From the NCBI GenBank assembly GCA_036245805.1, contig BTRK01000004.1, positions 38,652,907-38,716,906 of the forward strand: a DNA stretch of 64,000 bases, read 5' to 3'. The DNA is from Pristionchus mayeri (lineage: Eukaryota; Nematoda; Chromadorea; Rhabditida; Neodiplogasteridae). Positions 34,101 to 43,264 of this stretch are shown piece after piece (position 1 is the stretch's first letter; each line of letters starts with the position of its first letter). The notes beneath the pieces are model-generated. The model was not told the DNA's origin and did no database searches. It worked only from the letters and a program-made list of their open reading frames with translations. A program made the position numbers and the translations under genes.

Positions 34101-37100
34101 GCGTGTGGTCGGAGAAGTGAAGTGATAGAGAGTGGGCGGGCGGAGAGGTCAGAGAAGGGAACTGATAGAGAGTGAGTGGGCGGAGAGGTCAGAGAAAGAG
34201 ATGGAATGGGTGAGCATGCGTGTGGTCGGAGAAGTGAAGTGATAGAGAGTGGGCGGGCGGAGAGGTCAGAGAAGGGAACTGATAGAGAGTGAGTGGGCGG
34301 AGAGGTCAGAGAAGGGAACTGATAGAGAGTGAGTGGTCGGAGAGGTCAGAGAAAGAGATGGAATGGGTGAGCATGCGTGTGGTCGGAGAAGTGAAGTGAT
34401 AGAGAGTGGGCGGGCGGAGAGGTCAGAGAAGGGAACTGATAGAGAGTGAGTGGGCGGAGAGGTCAGAGAAAGAGATGGAATGGGTGAGCATGCGTGTGGT
34501 CGGAGAAGTGAAGTGATAGAGAGTGGGCGGGCGGAGAGGTCAGAGAAGGGAACTGATAGAGAGTGAGTGGTCGGAGAGGTCAGAGAAAGAGATGGAATGA
34601 GTGAGCATGCGTGTGGTCGGAGAAGTGAAGTGATAGAGAGTGGGCGGGCGGAGAGGTCAGAGAAGGGAACTGATAGAGAGTGAGTGGGCGGAGAGGTCAG
34701 AGAAGGGAACTGATAGAGAGTGAGTGGTCGGAGAGGTCAGAGAAAGAGATGGAATGGGTGAGCATGCGTGTGGTCGGAGAAGTGAAGTGATAGAGAGTGG
34801 GCGGGCGGAGAGGTCAGAGAAGGGAACTGATAGAGAGTGAGTGGGCGGAGAGGTCAGAGAAAGAGATGGAATGGGTGAGCATGCGTGTGGTCGGAGAAGT
34901 GAAGTGATAGAGAGTGGGCGGGCGGAGAGGTCAGAGAAGGGAACTGATAGAGAGTGAGTGGGCGGAGAGGTCAGAGAAGGGAACTGATAGAGAGTGAGTG
35001 GTCGGAGAGGTCAGAGAAAGAGATGGAATGGGTGAGCATGCGTGTGGTCGGAGAAGTGAAGTGATAGAGAGTGGGCGGGCGGAGAGGTCAGAGAAGGGAA
35101 CTAATAGAGAGTGGGCGGGCGGAGAGGTCAGAGAAGGGAACTGATAGAGAGTGAGTGGGCGGAGAGGTCAGAGAATGAGATGGAATGGGTGAGCATGCGT
35201 GTGGTCGGAGAAGTGAAGTGATAGAGAGTGGGCGGGCGGAGAGGTCAGAGAAGGGAACTGATAGAGAGTGAGTGGGCGGAGAGGTCAGAGAAGGGAACTG
35301 ATAGAGAGTGAGTGGTCGGAGAGGTCAGAGAAAGAGATGGAATGGGTGAGCATGCGTGTGGTCGGAGAAGTGAAGTGATAGAGAGTGGGCGGGCGGAGAG
35401 GTCAGAGAAGGGAACTGATAGAGAGTGAGTGGGCGGAGAGGTCAGAGAAAGAGATGGAATGGGTGAGCATGCGTGTGGTCGGAGAAGTGAAGTGATAGAG
35501 AGTGGGCGGGCGGAGAGGTCAGAGAAGGGAACTGATAGAGAGTGAGTGGTCGGAGAGGTCAGAGAAAGAGATGGAATGAGTGAGCATGCGTGTGGTCGGA
35601 GAAGTGAAGTGATAGAGAGTGGGCGGGCGGAGAGGTCAGAGAAGGGAACTGATAGAGAGTGAGTGGGCGGAGAGGTCAGAGAAGGGAACTGATAGAGAGT
35701 GAGTGGTCGGAGAGGTCAGAGAAAGAGATGGAATGGGTGAGCATGCGTGTGGTCGGAGAAGTGAAGTGATAGAGAGTGGGCGGGCGGAGAGGTCAGAGAA
35801 GGGAACTGATAGAGAGTGAGTGGGCGGAGAGGTCAGAGAAAGAGATGGAATGGGTGAGCATGCGTGTGGTCGGAGAAGTGAAGTGATAGAGAGTGGGCGG
35901 GCGGAGAGGTCAGAGAAGGGAACTGATAGAGAGTGAGTGGGCGGAGAGGTCAGAGAATGAGATGGAATGGGTGAGCATGCGTGTGGTCGGAGAAGTGAAG
36001 TGATAGAGAGTGGGCGGGCGGAGAGGTCAGAGAAGGGAACTGATAGAGAGTGAGTGGGCGGAGAGGTCAGAGAAAAAGATGGAATGAGTGAGCATGCGTG
36101 TGGTCGGAGAAGTGAAGTGATAGAGAGTGGGCGGGCGGAGAGGTCAGAGAAGGGAACTGATAGAGAGTGAGTGGGCGGAGAGGTCAGAGAAAGAGATGGA
36201 ATGGGTGAGCATGCGTGTGGTCGGAGAAGTGAAGTGATAGAGAGTGGGCGGGCGGAGAGGTCAGAGAAGGGAACTGATAGAGAGTGAGTGGTCGGAGAGG
36301 TCAGAGAAAGAGATGGAATGAGTGAGCATGCGTGTGGTCGGAGAAGTGAAGTGATAGAGAGTGGGCGGGCGGAGAGGTCAGAGAAGGGAACTGATAGAGA
36401 GTGAGTGGGCGGAGAGGTCAGAGAAGGGAACTGATAGAGAGTGAGTGGTCGGAGAGGTCAGAGAAAGAGATGGAATGGGTGAGCATGCGTGTGGTCGGAG
36501 AAGTGAAGTGATAGAGAGTGGGCGGGCGGAGAGGTCAGAGAAGGGAACTGATAGAGAGTGAGTGGTCGGAGAGGTCAGAGAAAGAGATGGAATGAGTGAG
36601 CATGCGTGTGGTCGGAGAAGTGAAGTGATAGAGAGTGGGCGGGCGGAGAGGTCAGAGAAGGGAACTGATAGAGAGTGAGTGGGCGGAGAGGTCAGAGAAG
36701 GGAACTGATAGAGAGTGAGTGGTCGGAGAGGTCAGAGAAAGAGATGGAATGGGTGAGCATGCGTGTGGTCGGAGAAGTGAAGTGATAGAGAGTGGGCGGG
36801 CGGAGAGGTCAGAGAAGGGAACTGATAGAGAGTGAGTGGGCGGAGAGGTCAGAGAATGAGATGGAATGGGTGAGCATGCGTGTGGTCGGAGAAGTGAAGT
36901 GATAGAGAGTGGGCGGGCGGAGAGGTCAGAGAAGGGAACTGATAGAGAGTGGGCGGGCGGAGAGGTCAGAGAATGAGATGGAATGGGTGAGCATGCGTGT
37001 GGTCGGAGAAGTGAAGTGATAGAGAGTGGGCGGGCGGAGAGGTCAGAGAAGGGAACTGATAGAGAGTGGGCGGGCGGAGAGGTCAGAGAAGGGAACTGAT

Positions 37101-40100
37101 AGAGAGTGAGTGGGCGGAGAGGTCAGAGAAAGAGATGGAATGGGTGAGCATGCGTGTGGTCGGAGAAGTGAAGTGATAGAGAGTGGGCGGGCGGAGAGGT
37201 CAGAGAAGGGAACTGATAGAGAGTGGGCGGGCGGAGAGGTCAGAGAAGGGAACTGATAGAGAGTGAGTGGGCGGAGAGGTCAGAGAAAAAGATGGAATGG
37301 GTGAGCATGCGTGTGGTCGGAGAAGTGAAGTGATAGAGAGTGGGCGGGCGGAGAGGTCAGAGAAGGGAACTGATAGAGAGTGGGCGGGCGGAGAGGTCAG
37401 AGAAGGGAACTGATAGAGAGTGGGCGGGCGGAGAGGTCAGAGAAGGGAACTGATAGAGAGTGAGTGAGCGGAGAGGTCAGAGAAAGAGATGGAATGGGTG
37501 AGCATGCGTGTGGTCGGAGAAGTGAAGTGGTAAAGAGTGAGTGGGCGGAGAGGTCAGAGAATGAGATGGAATGGGTGAGCATGCGTGTGGTCGGAGAAGT
37601 GAAGTGATAGAGAGTGGGCGGGCGGAGAGGTCAGAGAAGGGAACTGATAGAGAGTGAGTGGGCGGAGAGGTCAGAGAAGGGAACTGATAGAGAGTGAGTG
37701 GTCGGAGAGGTCAGAGAAAGAGATGGAATGGGTGAGCATGCGTGTGGTCGGAGAAGTGAAGTGATAGAGAGTGGGCGGGCGGAGAGGTCAGAGAAGGGAA
37801 CTGATAGAGAGTGAGTGGGCGGAGAGGTCAGAGAATGAGATGGAATGGGTGAGCATGCGTGTGGTCGGAGAAGTGAAGTGATAGAGAGTGGGCGGGCGGA
37901 GAGGTCAGAGAAGGGAACTGATAGAGAGTGGGCGGGCGGAGAGGTCAGAGAATGAGATGGAATGGGTGAGCATGCGTGTGGTCGGAGAAGTGAAGTGATA
38001 GAGAGTGGGCGGGCGGAGAGGTCAGAGAAGGGAACTGATAGAGAGTGGGCGGGCGGAGAGGTCAGAGAATGAGATGGAATGGGTGAGCATGCGTGTGGTC
38101 GGAGAAGTGAAGTGATAGAGAGTGGGCGGGCGGAGAGGTCAGAGAAGGGAACTGATAGAGAGTGGGCGGGCGGAGAGGTCAGAGAAGGGAACTGATAGAG
38201 AGTGAGTGGGCGGAGAGGTCAGAGAAAGAGATGGAATGGGTGAGCATGCGTGTGGTCGGAGAAGTGAAGTGATAGAGAGTGGGCGGGCGGAGAGGTCAGA
38301 GAAGGGAACTGATAGAGAGTGGGCGGGCTGAGAGGTCAGAGAAGGGAACTGATAGAGAGTGAGTGAGCGGAGAGGTCAGAGAAAGAGATGGAATGGGTGA
38401 GCATGCGTGTGGTCGGAGAAGTGAAGTGGTAAAGAGTGAGTGGGCGGAGAGGTCAGAGAATGAGATGGAATGGGTGAGCATGCGTGTGGTCGGAGAAGTG
38501 AAGTGATAGAGAGTGGGCGGGCGGAGAGGTCAGAGAAGGGAACTGATAGAGAGTGAGTGGGCGGAGAGGTCAGAGAAGGGAACTGATAGAGAGTGAGTGG
38601 TCGGAGAGGTCAGAGAAAGAGATGGAATGGGTGAGCATGCGTGTGGTCGGAGAAGTGAAGTGATAGAGAGTGGGCGGGCGGAGAGGTCAGAGAAGGGAAC
38701 TGATAGAGAGTGAGTGGGCGGAGAGGTCAGAGAAGGGAACTGATAGAGAGTGAGTGGTCGGAGAGGTCAGAGAAAGAGATGGAATGGGTGAGCATGCGTG
38801 TGGTCGGAGAAGTGAAGTGATAGAGAGTGGGCGGGCGGAGAGGTCAGAGAAGGGAACTGATAGAGAGTGAGTGGGCGGAGAGGTCAGAGAAAAAGATGGA
38901 ATGAGTGAGCATGCGTGTGGTCGGAGAAGTGAAGTGATAGAGAGTGGGCGGGCGGAGAGGTCAGAGAAGGGAACTGATAGAGAGTGGGCGGGCTGAGAGG
39001 TCAGAGAAGGGAACTGATAGAGAGTGAGTGGTCGGAGAGGTCAGAGAAAGAGATGGAATGGGTGAGCATGCGTGTGGTCGGAGAAGTGAAGTGATAGAGA
39101 GTGGGCGGGCGGAGAGGTCAGAGAAGGGAACTGATAGAGAGTGAGTGGGCGGAGAGGTCAGAGAAAGAGATGGAATGGGTGAGCATGCGTGTGGTCGGAG
39201 AAGTGAAGTGATAGAGAGTGGGCGGGCGGAGAGGTCAGAGAAGGGAACTGATAGAGAGTGGGCGGGCTGAGAGGTCAGAGAAGGGAACTGATAGAGAGTG
39301 AGTGAGCGGAGAGGTCAGAGAAAGAGATGGAATGGGTGAGCATGCGTGTGGTCGGAGAAGTGAAGTGGTAAAGAGTGAGTGGGCGGAGAGGTCAGAGAAT
39401 GAGATGGAATGGGTGAGCATGCGTGTGGTCGGAGAAGTGAAGTGATAGAGAGTGGGCGGGCGGAGAGGTCAGAGAAGGGAACTGATAGAGAGTGAGTGGG
39501 CGGAGAGGTCAGAGAAGGGAACTGATAGAGAGTGAGTGGTCGGAGAGGTCAGAGAAAGAGATGGAATGGGTGAGCATGCGTGTGGTCGGAGAAGTGAAGT
39601 GATAGAGAGTGGGCGGGCGGAGAGGTCAGAGAAGGGAACTGATAGAGAGTGAGTGGGCGGAGAGGTCAGAGAAGGGAACTGATAGAGAGTGAGTGGTCGG
39701 AGAGGTCAGAGAAAGAGATGGAATGGGTGAGCATGCGTGTGGTCGGAGAAGTGAAGTGATAGAGAGTGGGCGGGCGGAGAGGTCAGAGAAGGGAACTGAT
39801 AGAGAGTGAGTGGGCGGAGAGGTCAGAGAAAAAGATGGAATGAGTGAGCATGCGTGTGGTCGGAGAAGTGAAGTGATAGAGAGTGGGCGGGCGGAGAGGT
39901 CAGAGAAGGGAACTGATAGAGAGTGAGTGGGCGGAGAGGTCAGAGAAAGAGATGGAATGGGTGAGCATGCGTGTGGTCGGAGAAGTGAAGTGATAGAGAG
40001 TGGGCGGGCGGAGAGGTCAGAGAAGGGAACTGATAGAGAGTGAGTGGTCGGAGAGGTCAGAGAAAGAGATGGAATGAGTGAGCATGCGTGTGGTCGGAGA

Positions 40101-41405
40101 AGTGAAGTGATAGAGAGTGGGCGGGCGGAGAGGTCAGAGAAGGGAACTGATAGAGAGTGAGTGGGCGGAGAGGTCAGAGAAGGGAACTGATAGAGAGTGA
40201 GTGGTCGGAGAGGTCAGAGAAAGAGATGGAATGGGTGAGCATGCGTGTGGTCGGAGAAGTGAAGTGATAGAGAGTGGGCGGGCGGAGAGGTCAGAGAAGG
40301 GAACTGATAGAGAGTGAGTGGGCGGAGAGGTCAGAGAAGGGAACTGATAGAGAGTGAGTGGTCGGAGAGGTCAGAGAAAGAGATGGAATGGGTGAGCATG
40401 CGTGTGGTCGGAGAAGTGAAGTGATAGAGAGTGGGCGGGCGGAGAGGTCAGAGAAGGGAACTGATAGAGAGTGAGTGGGCGGAGAGGTCAGAGAATGAGA
40501 TGGAATGGGTGAGCATGCGTGTGGTCGGAGAAGTGAAGTGATAGAGAGTGGGCGGGCGGAGAGGTCAGAGAAGGGAACTGATAGAGAGTGGGCGGGCGGA
40601 GAGGTCAGAGAATGAGATGGAATGGGTGAGCATGCGTGTGGTCGGAGAAGTGAAGTGATAGAGAGTGGGCGGGCGGAGAGGTCAGAGAAGGGAACTGATA
40701 GAGAGTGGGCGGGCGGAGAGGTCAGAGAAGGGAACTGATAGAGAGTGAGTGGGCGGAGAGGTCAGAGAAAGAGATGGAATGGGTGAGCATGCGTGTGGTC
40801 GGAGAAGTGAAGTGATAGAGAGTGGGCGGGCGGAGAGGTCAGAGAAGGGAACTGATAGAGAGTGGGCGGGCGGAGAGGTCAGAGAAGGGAACTGATAGAG
40901 AGTGAGTGGGCGGAGAGGTCAGAGAAAAAGATGGAATGGGTGAGCATGCGTGTGGTCGGAGAAGTGAAGTGATAGAGAGTGGGCGGGCGGAGAGGTCAGA
41001 GAAGGGAACTGATAGAGAGTGGGCGGGCGGAGAGGTCAGAGAAGGGAACTGATAGAGAGTGGGCGGGCGGAGAGGTCAGAGAAGGGAACTGATAGAGAGT
41101 GAGTGAGCGGAGAGGTCAGAGAAAGAGATGGAATGGGTGAGCATGCGTGTGGTCGGAGAAGTGAAGTGGTAAAGAGTGAGTGGGCGGAGAGGTCAGAGAA
41201 TGAGATGGAATGGGTGAGCATGCGTGTGGTCGGAGAAGTGAAGTAATAGAGAGTGGGCGGGCGGAGAGGTCAGAGAAGGGAACTGATAGAGAGTGAGTGG
41301 GCGGAGAGGTCAGAGAAAGAGATGGAATGGGTGAGCATGCGTGTGGTCGGAGAAGTGAAGTGATAAAGAGAGAGAAAGAGAATACCCCGAGGAGGATCTG
41401 CGCTA

Positions 41406-41905
41406 TTAGTAGTTGCTCATCAAATTTTGAATTTCGGCATCATTCAACAGTAAATAGTCGATAAAGGGCCACAATATTTTTTCGTGTATGTTCATTCTAC
41501 TACTAAGGTTGTATCAATATTCACTCACTGCGTGTGTGAGTAACATCCATGTCGAAGATGTTCAGAGAGGGCAGAGGAACATGTCAAAGAGGGAAGAGGG
41601 TACAATGCACCTGAAAAAATGATTACAGTGTGATTCAGGATATGTGTGGTCGCTATACCTGCGAAGTGAATGGAAGATACTGTAGAAAGATGAATTCGTT
41701 TAGAATCAAGAAGCGTTCCGGAAATCTGATATAGCCAATAGAACCAGTTGTGAATACGTACTTGACTATAAATACATTTGTAAATTCACACGAAATCGAA
41801 ACAAATATAAAAAAATACAACAGAATTAGCTGTCGCACGTCAATCCAGCTTCATCGAGACCATCACGACGTCTTCGGAGCACCCAATTTAAAAATGGCGC
41901 CTTTG
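41406..41905 (-). CDS. 3' exons of an unrecognised gene beside the satellite
   Basis: Four minus-strand exons join in phase. About 41905-41839 reads APFLNWVLRRRDGLDEAG. About 41785-41658 reads QVRIHNWFYWLYQISGTL, then DSKRIHLSTVSSIHFA. About 41610-41548 reads ALYPLPSLTCSSALSEHL. About 41508-41406 reads SRMNIHEKILWPFIDYLL and ends EIQNLMSNY, then stop. Agreement of three splice phases supports a real gene, but no family was recognised. An alternative frame of the second exon begins with a signal-peptide-like MRQLILLYFFIFVSISC; it does not join the next exon in phase, so I prefer the first model. Upstream exons would lie beyond the transposon stack starting at about 41.92 kb, so the gene is probably disrupted. 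The stop codon is only about 35 bp from the satellite edge. Confidence 0.4.
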
Positions 41906-42036
41906 AAGCATGCACGCTTGGATCCAACTTGGAATTTCACACTTGGATCCAACTTGTAACTTTACTTGTTTCCAACTTGGATCTTGTTTTGAGAGGGGCC
42001 ACACTTGTTTCCAACTTGGGTTCTCCCTCCTGAGTA

Positions 42037-42966
42037 GGTGGATTTGCTCATTCCGTAGTGTGTCGCTCCCCCACTCTCTTCCATTCGCATCTATCCCCTC
42101 ACCCTCCTAGTCCCTCACCTTTCCAATCCCAGTCAGTGTTTTGGAGTTCCAAAAGTTTACGGCTATTCAGTCTTTCATATTATCTGAAAAGTTTTGTTCC
42201 ATCCATATTCCTTTCCGAGAACATTAGTTTCTCGGGAGAGATTTTCGTTCGAGTTCTAATCCCCTCGTCTCTCCTTGAACCTGGCCGATGCCTTCTTCCT
42301 CTTGAGAGTATGCCCTTTGTCCACCTTCGAAAGACCATCGTCGACCGATCATTCCAGCTCCGTCACAACATTGCCCACCTCGGGAATTTATATTCGACTT
42401 TGAGCGATCCCTTCGCGTCGAGCCTTGAACTTGTGCAGTGATTTGTCTCTCATCGACATTTTCAAGGGGAAAACACTGTGATTCCTCTCGAGTACATACG
42501 CTTCCAGATCCTCCAGTATTTTGCATGTGATTACCGGGCATGTAAAAAGACCGTCATCATCAGATGGTCGAGTCTCTTTCGGAGCAGATGTCCTCCAGAA
42601 ATGATCTTGTTCTCCCTCCTCTGCGAAATGCCCTCCCGTTGACATTATCCACAGCGATCCTTCGTTTCCGCCATCTACGAATGATTCGTAGGGAAAGAAC
42701 ACTCGTTCTATGAGCTCCATGTGTCCAGATCTCGAAGGATCTCGAAGGTTGCCTTTATATGACAGCGTTCAAGTAGACAGAGCCCAAAGTCTGCGTGTAG
42801 ACTTAATCTCTTCTTCTCTGGGGCTAATATCAGGCGATCACGGCATAAGACAAAGTCTGCGTGTAAAGAGAAAGAATGTAAAAATAGTTACTAACGGTGA
42901 GGGTACGATAGATGCGAAAGGGAAGAGAGGGGGGTAGCGATAGACTACGGAATGAGCAAATCCACC
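42037..42966. mobile_element. Nested 930-bp TIR DNA element
   Basis: The terminal inverted repeats start GGTGGATTTGCTCATTCCGT (left) and end ACGGAATGAGCAAATCCACC (right). Similarity between the ends extends about 70 bp inward (CTCCCC...ATTCGCATCTATC against its inverse). Copy A lacks this block: its sequence runs directly from CCTGAG to GGGTCT. Short ORFs inside have no transposase resemblance, so it is non-autonomous. Confidence 0.8.
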
Positions 42967-43264
42967 GGGTCTTCTGGAGAGGAAATTCAAAGCAAACTAA
43001 CGAAAAAACATTCAATAAACCTTCAAGAGTGTCTGCAACGTTCATGTGAAGTGCAAATACGAGCAGAAAAAATCGGGGAGGATTCGAACCCTGGTCGACG
43101 ATTGCGTGATAGAAAATGCACTGCAGCGCATGATTGGTGCTCGAAATTCGTAAATTGAACTTAATAGGTCGATAGAGAATTATAAATGGGACCTATTGGT
43201 CATAAGGATTTTCCGTACTAATGACGACATCAATCAATCAATTTATCTTATCAGGCGGAAACGC

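Larger units (their letters stand above)
17484..41372. repeat. 23.9-kb two-module satellite array (X = 37 bp, Y = 40 bp)
   Basis: The whole stretch is tandem repeat. Module X contains GGAATGGGTGAGCATGCGTG and ends CGGAGAA. Module Y runs from GTGAAGTGATAGAGAGTG or GGGAACTGATAGAGAGTG to CGGAGAGGTCAGAGAA. X never stands next to X in the stretches I followed; it is always followed by one to four Y modules, giving units of 77 (XY), 117 (XYY), 157 and 197 bp. Y variants differ at fixed positions (AGTGGGCGGG, AGTGAGTGGG, AGTGAGTGGT, AAGAGTGAG). The plus strand is about three-quarters purine. Minus-strand ORFs of 60-177 codons (MLTHSISFSDL...) arise only because XYY is 117 bp, a multiple of 3. Neither 77 nor 40 is a multiple of 3, so this is not a coding repeat. 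Edges are degenerate: GAAATGGAATGGGTCGG at the left and GATAAAGAGAGAGAAAGAG at the right. Confidence 0.97.

Noticed and set aside
17446..41221. Dozens of minus-strand ORFs of 60-177 codons reading MLTHSISFSDL... in the satellite
   Set aside because: They follow the repeat modules, which are 37 and 40 bp and shift frame with every XY unit. They end wherever module order changes, and identical ORFs recur dozens of times. There are no splice or start signals.
17484..41372. CRISPR-like array
   Set aside because: The repeats abut with no unique spacers, and the genome is eukaryotic.
17484..41372. Telomeric repeat
   Set aside because: No TTAGGC units, the usual nematode telomere repeat. The array is internal, with genes on both sides.
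42058..42441. 127-codon ORF inside the nested TIR element
   Set aside because: No transposase motif, low-complexity start, and the opposite strand is equally open.
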